Shown piece after piece: positions 57,201 through 64,000 of a stretch of DNA of 64,000 nucleotides (position 1 is the stretch's first letter; each line of letters begins with the position of its first letter). The notes beneath the pieces were generated by a model. It did no database searches, was not told the DNA's origin, and saw only the letters and a program-made list of their open reading frames with translations. A program made the translations under genes and the position numbers. Source of the stretch: Nectonema munidae (Eukaryota > Nematomorpha > Nectonematoida > Nectonematidae); NCBI GenBank assembly GCA_030549495.1, contig JAUIRK010000147.1:62001-126000 (forward strand), written 5' to 3'.

Positions 57201-57865
57201 GCTTTGATGGGAATTGCATTCATCGTGCTACTTTTAATTTCCAAACTTTTCAAATTAATCATATCGCTGAACGTGTCATCAGCAAACTTTTCTAGTTTGT
57301 AGCCTTTCACGGATAAAACCTCCAAGTAGTGCAAATTTTTGAAGATGGAATATGTGAAATTTTTTATATGTCCTGTTAGAATGTGTAAGGACTTTAAATT
57401 TGTTAATCTTCCCAGAGTTCCTTCTGGAATGGAGTTAAAGGCTTGGAAGTGAAAGCTGAACCAGTAGAATTCATCGATTGACAAGTTGGTGAGAGAGTTT
57501 TCCAGTCCAGAAAAGGCGTCTTCATGAATAGTTTTGATTCTGTTATATCGCAGTAGAAGGGAATTGATTTGGAGACCGGCAAAGAAATCCGGACCAAGCT
57601 TATGAATGATGTTGTGAGCCAAGTGCAAACTCTCGATCTTTCTACCAGAACAAATTTTAAATGACTTTTTAATGTTTTCTACATCTGTGAAGGAGCATAT
57701 GAGATTGATTCCTGTGCTCTTTGTTCCTTGAGTGCAGTGGCAATGTCCCTCTTCAAACGTAGGACAATCGCCTGTTCCATGCGCATCAAGATCATTCTTT
57801 GCAGTTTCATTATTTGCTGAGACCAACGTGAAGAAAAAGAAGAAAACCAAGGTATAATATAACAT
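39088..57865 (-). CDS. Leucine-rich-repeat single-pass membrane receptor, three exons
   Basis: Exons 56428-57865, 47541-47788 and 39088-39285 have GT-AG borders and matching phases, and total 1884 bases (627 residues plus stop). Seen: signal peptide MLYYTLVFFFFFTLVSA; a cysteine N-cap (about 34-73); roughly fifteen LRRs (75-478; for example LKKIDLSSCNIKG, LEELDLGFNDINTL, IKILDLSHNKIQNI); an LRR C-terminal cap NIWQCDC...C...C (480-530); an acidic linker; one TM helix (575-599); and a 28-residue basic tail with no TIR or kinase domain. Extracellular LRR proteins of this plan act in adhesion or ligand binding. The ligand is unknown. Arthropod genomes often label such proteins as oplophorus-luciferin 2-monooxygenase non-catalytic subunit-like. 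Introns of 8.6 and 8.3 kb are packed with transposons. An unseen small exon in intron 2 remains possible. Confidence 0.88.
40178..40262 (-). repeat. Fragment of the 150-bp unit
   Basis: On the - strand it matches the ATTTCTAGG...TTTGCGG-like unit of the 14.8-kb array (GAAATGAAATCAGCATGGTG on the + strand). Isolated single, diverged copy in LRR intron 2. Confidence 0.5.
41060..42100. other. LRR intron 2, AT-rich spacer
   Basis: No gene or clear element seen. It holds only AT-rich low-complexity sequence. Confidence 0.5.
42140..42782 (+). pseudogene. C-terminal part of a repeated HWCLRFEAKH-family protein
   Basis: Frame 42140-42598 contains PPKFHYLTHFPEQIKKFGPG and RNHWCLRFEAKHAVFKNF. A frame shifted by one (42600-42782) continues CKIEKIYVCDDSEVIFVCQK and HLNAFLCE. 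A K-x-H-Y-L-x-H-x-P...W-C-M/L-R-F-E-A-K-H block near the end is, as remembered, a hallmark of large uncharacterised proteins repeated in animal genomes and often encoded beside a SAM-domain protein. The N-terminal two thirds are missing, so this copy is truncated. Confidence 0.55.
42930..44577 (+). pseudogene. SAMD3-like SAM-domain protein, decayed or multi-exon
   Basis: Pieces in order on one strand: MSKENLSKIAEEINESL at 42932; a SAM domain ENKIDGMVFLNLQEKDILSM with GPTKKLMIINHA (43098-43205); FDKLVEEVAYHVISIGDFDS with SIYPCIGFPYG (43415-43550); SERRIKMRNLPVGLRAVIEV with FPFLE (43900-43975); then KINRNWETTMEKLRYI (44065-44110); and DGVSFYLGHLIKEALIFLLK with YVFDLKYPKNFQILGFFQNM (44370-44515), stop 44578. 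This order matches SAMD3-like proteins that are multi-copy in animals. Some gaps may be introns (for example CAG before 44035), but in-frame stops in the SAM domain suggest decay. Confidence 0.55.
44965..45445 (+). pseudogene. mariner/Tc1-type transposase relic
   Basis: Broken frames show VWCG, FFGRRYTISTL, a degraded QDGA region (QFYIYQNRAG), LNLTPFDYFYEGF where LTPLDFFLWGFLK is usual (second and third catalytic acids), and the C-terminal NGKQFGHLM. The order is that of DD34-type mariner transposases. Multiple stops. Confidence 0.6.
45460..47380. other. LRR intron 2, AT-rich spacer
   Basis: Nothing recognised beyond a TATATATATATA tract at 45555-45566 and homopolymer runs. Confidence 0.5.
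47541..47788 (-). CDS. LRR receptor middle exon: LRR C-terminal cap
   Basis: Acceptor TGCTAATTAG before 47788, donor TCACAA|GTAGAA. It encodes NIWQCDCVMGQFRIWLVNWL, later AKCVGPTSMKDIPIGYP and LFCSND, the four-cysteine LRRCT pattern. Three bases (G plus GA) across the junction give the Gly preceding NIWQCDC. Confidence 0.88.
48225..48485. repeat. Degenerate tandem repeat, about 115-bp unit
   Basis: Two to three diverged units containing ATGCTGGTTTCATTGGTCTT / ACGCTGAATTCATTGGTGTT followed by TTACTTATTTT and ACAAAATA. The core resembles the CATGCTGGTTTCATTTCTG unit of the 14.8-kb array. Confidence 0.5.
48501..48758. mobile_element. MITE with TAGAGATG inverted ends
   Basis: TAGAGATGTATCGGATGTGA at the left and TATCAGATGCATCTCTA at the right are inverted. 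Several GCGGATGCGAATATC repeats in both orientations fill the 258-bp element. A clean target duplication could not be seen. Confidence 0.65.
49240..50345 (+). pseudogene. piggyBac transposase pseudogene
   Basis: Fragments in order: LTWSTTKSSNIGRQNSEYKK (49357-49420); NVTSEVIKRINIYIEEKNRD and LTNVNEMNSIMIIMNYSSSR (49490-49640); MSLKRFYFLNSDRFADFR then FLTLDETLDPFQ with the first catalytic Asp (49720-49880); NLKGNLTLDRFYIPLIM and KITCVGTIIINKRGIFQ (49952-50070) around the second; and a C-terminal basic YSTSRKSRKW-type stretch near 50270. Frame changes and stops show it is dead. It is unlike the piggyBac remnant at 36.8-37.5 kb, so a second lineage is present. Confidence 0.72.
51745..52374 (+). 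mobile_element. hAT deletion derivative joining BED-like start to C-terminal domain
   Basis: A 131-codon frame starts with LKKWIIAVPADKPFVSFAIL (as in WxxxVPxDKxFAxCxxC BED-type starts, but with cysteines lost) and passes through a short region into SFVNYVKSKLKNKMKLPLLN and ALLMVKFSLIRSKTCCYSYD, a hAT C-terminus; a neighbouring frame holds SIPHSNAEI. The catalytic core between them is deleted. The right end GGCAACCCTG (52363-52372) is a hAT terminus; the left end was not found. Confidence 0.6.
52772..53794 (+). CDS. Intact ORF of an orphan repeated protein family
   Basis: An uninterrupted frame from about 52772 (after an in-frame TAG that could also be a GTGGGTAG splice acceptor) to TGA at 53792. 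No usable ATG exists near its start, so the 5' part is missing or on another exon. Seen: FSEEKDLVYYADIAQLLLKL; KYPCFLCMWDSRDRTQHY with a C-x2-C; ILFPPLHIKLGLIKKFTKAL; KAGIFDGPQIRQL; MSIKMHYLFSHMKWFPENLG; EQGERFHQDMKEME; GRWDAVMMADYCWNLKRE. These blocks are, as remembered, shared by multi-copy uncharacterised proteins of arthropods and cnidarians, presumably a mobile-element protein. The C-C pair and conserved H/D/E residues suggest metal binding. Base composition is clearly GC-richer than the flanks, pointing to recent insertion. Confidence 0.7.
   Translation, partial: NGKRSLKFGFSEEKDLVYYADIAQLLLKLGVLQCEPKDWRLFIDSSKRSLKCVLLHNGNQFASVPIAHSTTLKDKYVLEKIGYDQHKWFICVDLKMVNFLLGQQSGFTKYPCFLCMWDSRDRTQHYTKKDWPVREELVPCKERNVINDPLVDRDRILFPPLHIKLGLIKKFTKALDKDGDCFTYLCQVFPGLTILKLKAGIFDGPQIRQLIRDPEFKNSMNEVELETWKTFVLVVKNFLGNNKARNYAELVNMLTAFRNLGCNMSIKMHYLFSHMKWFPENLGSMSDEQGERFHQDMKEMETRYQGRWDAVMMADYCWNLKRELPVAGHSRSSKKWKFKP
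54115..54792 (+). pseudogene. CGGBP1-like hAT transposase relic
   Basis: Fragments: KIDQCYSSFGNKYYVNVLVG followed by DLSLPKKAYLIDSVCCSTS; FVLLISDADTYMKKLEK, matching the SDAAPYMxKAGK block with the catalytic Asp, near 54320-54375; and a tail with EDLSQLNVPNDVCDLNIYIQ (54650-54710). Between them a shifted frame loses most of the core. The order is that of CGGBP1-type hAT proteins. Confidence 0.55.
55297..55693. mobile_element. MITE-like repeat with AATTTTCGCG arms
   Basis: Left TATACTGTAAATCAAGTAAT plus TTTCGCG and right CGCGAAAATTTCTTAATTTA plus CATACTATTG are imperfect inverted repeats. Inner TTCGCGAAAATAAAA motifs occur near 55330 and 55365. No coding content. Confidence 0.5.
55700..56400. 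other. LRR intron 1, 5' part
   Basis: AT-rich spacer with a G12-13 run at 55909-55921. No gene or element recognised. Confidence 0.5.
56428..57865 (-). CDS. LRR receptor first coding exon: signal peptide and LRR array
   Basis: ATG at 57863-57865, donor GAAG|GTATTT after 56428; the frame beyond the donor stops at 56405. It encodes the signal peptide, the cysteine N-cap and all LRRs. Several repeats are of the 24-residue LxxLxLxxNxIxxIxxxxF type. Some in the middle (SLEIKSSTMNAIP, EEIKVESSKIENI) lack the Asn, giving a less regular surface. Confidence 0.93.
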
Positions 57866-57899
57866 GTTAAAGTCTAAAATTGATAAGGATTCAAATTAG

Positions 57900-58550
57900 G
57901 TTAATTTATATCGATAAAGCAGCATTTAAATTACGAGTATATATAATTACTTCCCACAAATACTAAAACTTCCTCGAAAATAAAAAAAGATGTCAACGCA
58001 GCTTTTTATAAAGGCAGAGTTTAGTGAGAACAATTAAGGAAAACGCTTTAAAAATATTCGTAAAATCACTTTAATAAAAGTTTCTATCCAAGAGGAAATT
58101 TTAAATGCAGTTTAAAAGAATAGAAAATGGAAGAATCAAATATTGAATTTTTTTTATTAAGTAAGCTAGAATAATATCTAATTCAAAAGTTCTAATCAGA
58201 AATACAAAAAAATAGCACAATTTGATATTTTTCAACAAATATGGCAAATGTAATTCAAGGTTATTTGTGAATGTAAATTTTAGATGGTCATTGAAGAATG
58301 TTGGGAATCTTACAAGTTTCTGTTTCATATTGCAACGAAAAATGTTTAATCTATTTTCTTCAAATTAATTTATTAAAATGGTTTTTTTGTTTGTATTTGT
58401 AGTTTAGTGTCTTTTGTACATTGCCCTCAAAAAAATTTCAAATTATTTTCTATAAGCATTTTATCTTAGTTAAAAAAGCAGCATTCAAAAACTAAATCCA
58501 TCTTAAATAAATTTTTCAAAAGTATGTGCTTTAAAATTTTTCCCCAAAAA
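57900..58550. other. Upstream region of the LRR gene
   Basis: AT-rich, no coding sequence recognised. It may hold the promoter and 5'-UTR exon of the LRR receptor. Confidence 0.4.
57936..57952 (-). promoter_or_regulatory. Possible TATA box of the LRR gene
   Basis: AATTATATATACTCG on the - strand, about 75-85 bp upstream of the ATG. In AT-rich DNA this motif is common, so support is weak. Confidence 0.2.
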
Positions 58551-58557
58551 CTTCCTA

Positions 58558-58715
58558 CTAGGGGGTGAGTAGGGTTGGTTAGATGCTGCATTCGATAACT
58601 CAAGATCTTGGGTTCGATCCTGCATCAAGCCTGCTTTCCTCATAGTTCGATACGAGCGGCGCAATTGTGCCTTCTCGATGAAAACACCCTATGGTACCTT
58701 TACCTTTACTCATTA
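58558..58715 (+). mobile_element. tRNA-like SINE
   Basis: GGTTGGTTAGATGCTGC resembles a Pol III A box and GGGTTCGATCCTGC at 58610-58623 is a near-perfect B box (GGTTCGANTCC with one base lost). A GC-richer body follows and ends in ACCTTTACCTTTACT, a short tandem tail. Layout and spacing (about 40 bp between boxes) suit a tRNA-derived SINE. No tRNA fold is preserved. Confidence 0.55.
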
Positions 58716-58719
58716 ACTG

Positions 58720-60715
58720 AGCTTTGTTTCTTTACAAGGTAATTGTGTTATTAAGTTCATAAAGTTGCAAAAAGACAACGTTATACCAAAATGATAGATT
58801 TTTTATGTTGCGTTCTTGAAACGTAGGGTACTAAAAAGAGTACTCATGAACTTATTTTTAATCTAGCAATCATGAATATAATTATTTTTAAAATCGGAGT
58901 ATATCGTAATAATTATTACAACTCTGACTCCGATTCCAACTCCTTCTCATAACGCGCGACAACACCGACTCCAACTCCACACCCTGAGATGTATTAAAAT
59001 TTCCAATCGATTGAACCAGATAACATTTTGAAAAATTTATATCATATTAATTATGAATTTTTGATATGAAAAAAAAGTTAAAATTCTCTGCTAAGTATTC
59101 GAAAATGTCTAAGACACTTTTATTCTTGCCTACTTGTTGTATTGTAAAAAATGGAATCAGTGATGTAATGAAAGGAACCGCCATCAGGGTATAAAATTTG
59201 GGGGTAGGGAGGGGGAATTTAAAGCTACGCGACATCCAATTCAAGCTGAGCAAAATGTACAAAAGGTTGCTGAATCAATATCTAATAAATTTTTTAATAT
59301 TTCAATTGGATTGGTGAAAAATAAAAATATCTTAATGTTGTCAACAGTCGCGGATGCAGAAATTGACCATATGGGGGCAAACTTTAAAAGACTAGTTCTG
59401 TTTTTCATCGTCTTGGTAACTTTTTTATTATGGTCTGTTCACGCGGCGGTTCAGGTCCTAATGAGTTTGGTCAGGTCCTCGTTTGCAACGCTCCCGTTCA
59501 AACTATTCTCAAAAACGTTGGTGTCGTCCGGTCTGGACTTATACTTAACGGTCCACTCCCGAAGTCGTAAGGTAAATAAAGACCGATCTTAACCTGTTAA
59601 TACCAGTTATATTGGATTTATGGCAACATTATTGAAATGATTTCGATGAAAATTATATGCACATGTACTAATATGAAAAGATTAAAAAAAAATCAAATCC
59701 TTTTTGAAATTATGGAAAGATATATGAGCTTAAATAAGCAGCTAATTAATGAACTAATTAAATGATTTATCAAGTAAAAAGATCGTATTATTGAAGGGGG
59801 ATTTGGAAAAGCACCAAGCAAGCACTGGCGTACAAAGAGGAATGACAAGGTGGCACATGTTTTCTGTATCAATAAAAATATATTGCAACTTTTAATTCGT
59901 GGCCAAAAGAACCTCCGCCCGGACGAGACTTGTGATAGGCACGCCGTCCAGTTTAACTTATTTTCAATGTAATTTGTAATAACTGATCAGATAAGGAGAA
60001 ATTTCCATTATACAAAAATTAGAGAACAAAAAGGGTATATCATAAGACTTGTTCAGGCACGGTTTTAACTTTTTTCTTTCCCTATCCTTTACAAATTTCG
60101 GAAAATTATAGTAAAAAATTTGTAAGTCTTGCAACACTAGCTTTTAGACATTTTCAGAATGGCTGTATTGCGTAATTAGATTTTTCAATTGTTATTTTTC
60201 TTTGATGTGTGAATAAATTAAATCTTAATTTGATCAAAGATACTCCAAACAAAATCTTGATGTATGCAATTTTAAAGGTTGAGTTTCTAATTCGCTTTAT
60301 GGAAAATTGTGTGAAGAATTGCATGAACAAAATGTGGATATACTATATAATGGATTTACTTTATAAAGTGTCTAGGGTAAAATTTTCAATATTTTGCAAT
60401 TATATTCTAGATAATAAATGTTTTATATGAATTTTTATCAAATTTTTGCATAATTTCTGTCCATTTTTTTTATTGTGGAAGAAATTATATTCTATTAATT
60501 ATAATTATTTATCAATACTTAGTTAGAGTAATCCGATCATTCCAAGACATTTGGGTGTTTTTTAAAAATGGCGTCCATATCGCCGTTGAATAAGATATGA
60601 GTGAATAATAGGGATGATTTGATCTTTTTATTTTATAGACTTCATATACACAAGAATTTTTCGTTTATGAGGCTTAAGTTTGTGCGAACCTCATAGATAT
60701 ATACCATTTTACTAA
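58720..60715. other. Intergenic, repeat scraps only
   Basis: Contains dispersed GACTCCGATTCCAACTCC motifs (58920-58980). A GC-richer stretch (59390-59590, with CGGCGG and CGTCCGGTC) gives a 93-codon frame with no recognised motif. Another short GC-rich patch lies near 59900-59955 (CCTCCGCCCGGACGAGAC). Confidence 0.4.
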
Positions 60716-60724
60716 GTTTGTTGT

Positions 60725-60890
60725 TTTCCAGTTCAAGCTCGTCCTTTTTCAATTTAAGTCGGCCCTTTTATATTTCGTCCTTTTCCAATTTTAGTTCGTC
60801 TTTTTGCAATTTTAGTTCATCTTTTTCCAATTTAAGTTCGCCCTTTTCCATTTTAGGTTTGTCCTTTTCCAATTTTAGTCAAATTCCTAA
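60725..60890 (+). repeat. Minisatellite, about eight units of ~21 bp
   Basis: Degenerate units of TTCGTCCTTTTCCAATTTTAG spaced 20-24 bp. The serine-rich frame here is a product of the repeat. Confidence 0.8.
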
Positions 60891-60969
60891 GCTTTATTTT
60901 TTTGTAAATACTCACCCATTCATCAGTGGGCAAAAGTAAATGAAGATTTATCAAAAAAGATTCACTTCA

Positions 60970-62976
60970 CTAAAAATTAATTGTACAAAATTGGCTGAAT
61001 TATATCCCTTCAAATTTCGTAACTTTTCCTAAAATCGCTAGCTGCATCTTTTGATACCATTTTCATGTTAGTTGAATGATCGTCTCATGTCAAAAACTAT
61101 CGATCAAAATCAAAAATTAAAATTCTTCAACAAAATTTCGACATTACTGTAGTTAACCTTATAAGTTAGAACTTAGGGTTTATATTATATACAACCTTGA
61201 AAATTTACAATAACTAAATTTATATACAGTTTTGAACCAATAACACTTTATATATTTAATTTTTTCAATAATATATATGTTTTTATACTAAATCGGCCAT
61301 GCTGGTTTCATTTCTGGACTTACATTTAGGATGTGAAAATACATATAAGTGTTAACCAAATTTGCGGTTTACTTCTAAGAATTGTCTCCAAAAGCATTCT
61401 TTTAAATTTTACATAAAATATATGTTATACTAAATCGACCATGTTGGTTTCATTTCTAGACCAAAATTTTACGGTTTACGTATTAAACTATCCCCAAAAA
61501 TATTCCCTCTAATTTTACATGAAATAAATATTTTTTAAATTTAAATAAAATATCTGATACCAAAATGGAGGATGCTTTTCATTTTTGGATTCAGCTTTGG
61601 CATTTATGGTTTTAAAATATTGAACGCTTCAATCAGATTTGCGGTTTACTTCTAGATACTGTCTTCAAAAATATTTTCAAAAAAATAAATGATCTTTCAA
61701 ACAAAATATCTGTTTTTATACTAAATCGGTAATGCTTATTTTATTTCTATACTTCATTTTGGCTAATACGGTTAAAAAACATCTAAAATTGGCTATTGAA
61801 TTAGTGATATATGCCTGAAAATCAGTTCTGTAAAATTTTTTCAAAAAATCGTTATATATACTGGGATTGGTGACAAATATTCAGGCTGAATATCTTTTCA
61901 TCTCACCTGATCATAAAATACACGATACTAATAAAAAAAAGCCTAAGATCATCAAGAAGATTGATTAATCAGAATGCTTTGAGAGAGGAAAAAATCTGTT
62001 CAAAATAAATACTTAAAAAAGTTTTTTCACACACACATTGCAGAAAATAAATTTCTAATGAAAAAAGAGCTACTAAGAAAGGATCATCTTAGAATGAATA
62101 GCAATATTACATACTGTAAAGTATAGAAGAAATGTTTTAGAGACTACGAGCCGATAAATAATTTGTAGCCAAAACGATGGAGGTCCTATCGAGATACAAA
62201 AGTTACTGACAAATGAAATATTTTGAGTGAATTAAACACCTAAAGTTGGTTTGTTAAATAAATTAAGAAAATAATTACCAAAGAAATACTGCAAGTAGAA
62301 TTTATTTTGAAGTTTATATATTTGACATTGATTTACAAATTTAATCGATTTTTTTGACGTTTTATTGATTTCATAAAAAATGAACATCACCATTAAATTC
62401 TACATACTTGAAATAAAAATATATGTATAAAAAACTTTTTATAAGAATAAAAATTTTAATTTTGACATGAGCTGTCATATTTGAATTATTTTTTGTCAGG
62501 TTTGAAAGATTTTCATAAAAAAGGAATATCACAAGTAAACACAGCTTACATAAAAATGGGTATATGTGTAAAAAACTTTATATACTTATTTGAATAAATT
62601 GTTTCTTTTTAAGATGAGCTGTCATATATAAATCAATTTTTTGACAGGTTTCATTAATTTTCATAAAAAATGAATACCACCACTGAATTCAGCATATTTG
62701 AAAATGGGTATACATGTGTAAAAAACTTTATATACTTATTTAAATAAAAATTTATTTTTTGAGATGAGCAGTCATATGTAAATCAATTTTTGGCAGGTTT
62801 GATTGATTTTAATAAAAAATGAACATCACCACTGAATTCAGCATAGTTGAAATATAAATGTAACATTAAAAATATTTATAAAAACTTATTAAAAACTGAA
62901 AAAAGTAGGGGGAGGGGCACTTTATGCCCTTCTCCCCAGCACTTGAGCAGACAAATTTAGCCGAGTACTAATATGG
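60970..62976 (+). mobile_element. Third copy of the large piggyBac-like repeat
   Basis: The left arm begins at AAAATTAATTGTACAAAATT, matching 14360 onward; the CCC terminus is lost. The right end is CCGAGTACTAATATGG followed by TTAA at 62977-62980, equivalent to the right end at 18126. Only one to three diverged units of each tandem array are present, so it is about 2 kb against 3.8 kb. Confidence 0.8.
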
Positions 62977-63004
62977 TTAACTATTTGCTCATTGTCTTTT
63001 TAGC

Positions 63005-64000
63005 AGAGATCATTGCAGTAAAACCTGACCTAGTGGTCACTTTGAAATAAGGGCCGCCTGTCTATATCGATTGCTATACAAGATTCAGATTAGGTATAAT
63101 TGTGAAAGAAAAGAAATTTTATAGAACGGTTATTTTCAATGAGCCATGTGTATGACCGTTTCAGAAAGTGCTTCTCTTTTGTCGAATAGTTATGACAAGG
63201 TCCACCCCCTTAAAAAAAGTAAGAGAAAAGGGGTTCATGCGGAAAAAGGGTTGAAAATAAATGTGCTAAGCGAAAGCAACATTCATTAGATATTTGTACT
63301 TTACTTTCAACAATGTAAAAATGTATGAACAAGGGCGTTTAAAATCATTTTAACTGAAAGTCGTGATATAACAAAAGTGAGTTATTTTTGTCCTTAGTCG
63401 AAGACAGTTAGTTGGGCTAAAATATTTAAAACTGGCAGGTATATGGAGACGACATCCTTTCCCAAATAGCGAAAACTTGGCCTCCGGAGAATGTTTACAT
63501 GGCATTTAAACGCTAACTAAATTTAGGTAATCATTCCACAGCGGCGAACATTAACGAAGCAACACGATTCAAGTGCTATTTTATCCCATTGTGATACCAA
63601 CAAAAATGATATTATAAATAATAATGGTAAAACTTCAATATTCGACAAAACTTCATGGATTCACCGTTGTAAAACGTATACAGGTAATCGTCGACTTACG
63701 ACGGGGTTCCGTTCTGAATAACCTGTCGTAAAGCGAACTGGACGTAAGTCGATTAGGTACATGTCAGAGTTAAAGTTACATTTTGTAGTTATATTTAATA
63801 TTTTTTTTTCTTAGCAGTTTGTTTAAAAAATCAAAAATAAAATAATAATTTTAAAATTAGTACCATAACAAAACATGTATATAAAAAAATTAAAAGAATC
63901 AAAATTTCACTTACAGCAATGTAAAAATCGAAAATCAAAAACAAAAAAAAAGAGAAGTTATGCAAAAAAGAAAAAAACTGCCATTATTAAAATTTATTTT
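63005..64000. other. Right-hand flank, repeat scraps
   Basis: CAGTAAAACCTGACCTAGTG near 63017 resembles the ends of a common DNA-transposon family. At 63677-63755, GTCGACTTACGACGGGGTTC and CCTGTCGTAAAGCGAAC form an imperfect inverted pair. The last 200 bp are A/T low complexity. No gene seen. Confidence 0.4.

Noticed and set aside
58558-58640. Functional tRNA gene
   Set aside because: The B box is present, but no cloverleaf, anticodon arm or acceptor stem pairing could be made.
60718-60939. 73-codon Ser/Phe-rich ORF
   Set aside because: Product of the 21-bp minisatellite.

Overview
The window is eukaryotic, very AT-rich and intron-bearing, and probably from an invertebrate animal. The pointers are metazoan membrane-protein genes, 56-60 bp GT-AG mini-introns beside multi-kilobase introns, and a dense mixed load of decayed hAT, piggyBac, RTE, Jockey-like and mariner elements. 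An arthropod (chelicerate or crustacean) seems most likely. The species cannot be told from sequence alone.

Four host genes can be supported. (1) On the + strand, the 3' part of a single-pass membrane gene with GCC2/GCC3-type (SVEP1/SCUBE-like) cysteine repeats has exons at 546-768, 7806-8014, 8071-8250, 8309-8408 and 9467-9563. All join in frame, and the gene begins left of the window. (2) On the - strand, the last four exons of TM2D1 (13565-13652, 13414-13505, 12709-12782, 9991-10137) carry the two-TM DRF domain. Its 3' end meets that of gene 1 tail to tail. (3) On the + strand, an uninterrupted 290-codon ORF at 27060-27932 reads as snRNA-activating protein complex subunit 2 (SNAPC2). (4) On the - strand, a leucine-rich-repeat receptor covers 39088-57865 in three exons: signal peptide and LRRs (56428-57865), LRR C-terminal cap (47541-47788), and TM plus short tail (39088-39285). 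Spliced, it gives exactly 628 codons.

Much of the rest is mobile DNA in introns and intergenic space. 0-9 kb: Tigger-like tail, two ZBED5/GTF2IRD2-type hAT pseudogenes. 14.3-19.1 kb: a large piggyBac-like TTAA-flanked element with long inverted arms and two ~150-bp tandem arrays; related copies lie at 36-38.5 and 61-63 kb. 19.6-25.2 kb: a hAT element with an intron, a Jockey gag fragment, a hAT C-terminal fragment and a hAT MITE with target-site duplication. 30-35.1 kb: gag-like, RTE and DIRS/BEL-like RT fragments, then a hAT derivative with a perfect 8-bp duplication. 36.1-37.6 kb: an insertion with 16-bp perfect inverted repeats carrying piggyBac transposase remnants, nested in an older repeat. 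42-45.5 kb (LRR intron 2): a two-gene SAM-domain cassette and a mariner relic. 48.5-55.7 kb (LRR intron 1): a MITE, a piggyBac pseudogene, a BED-hAT deletion derivative, an intact GC-richer ORF of an orphan repeat family, and a CGGBP1-like hAT relic. 58-64 kb: a tRNA-like SINE, minisatellites and another copy of the large repeat.

All splice joins, homologies and repeat boundaries were read by eye. Family names rest on remembered motifs, not on searches.
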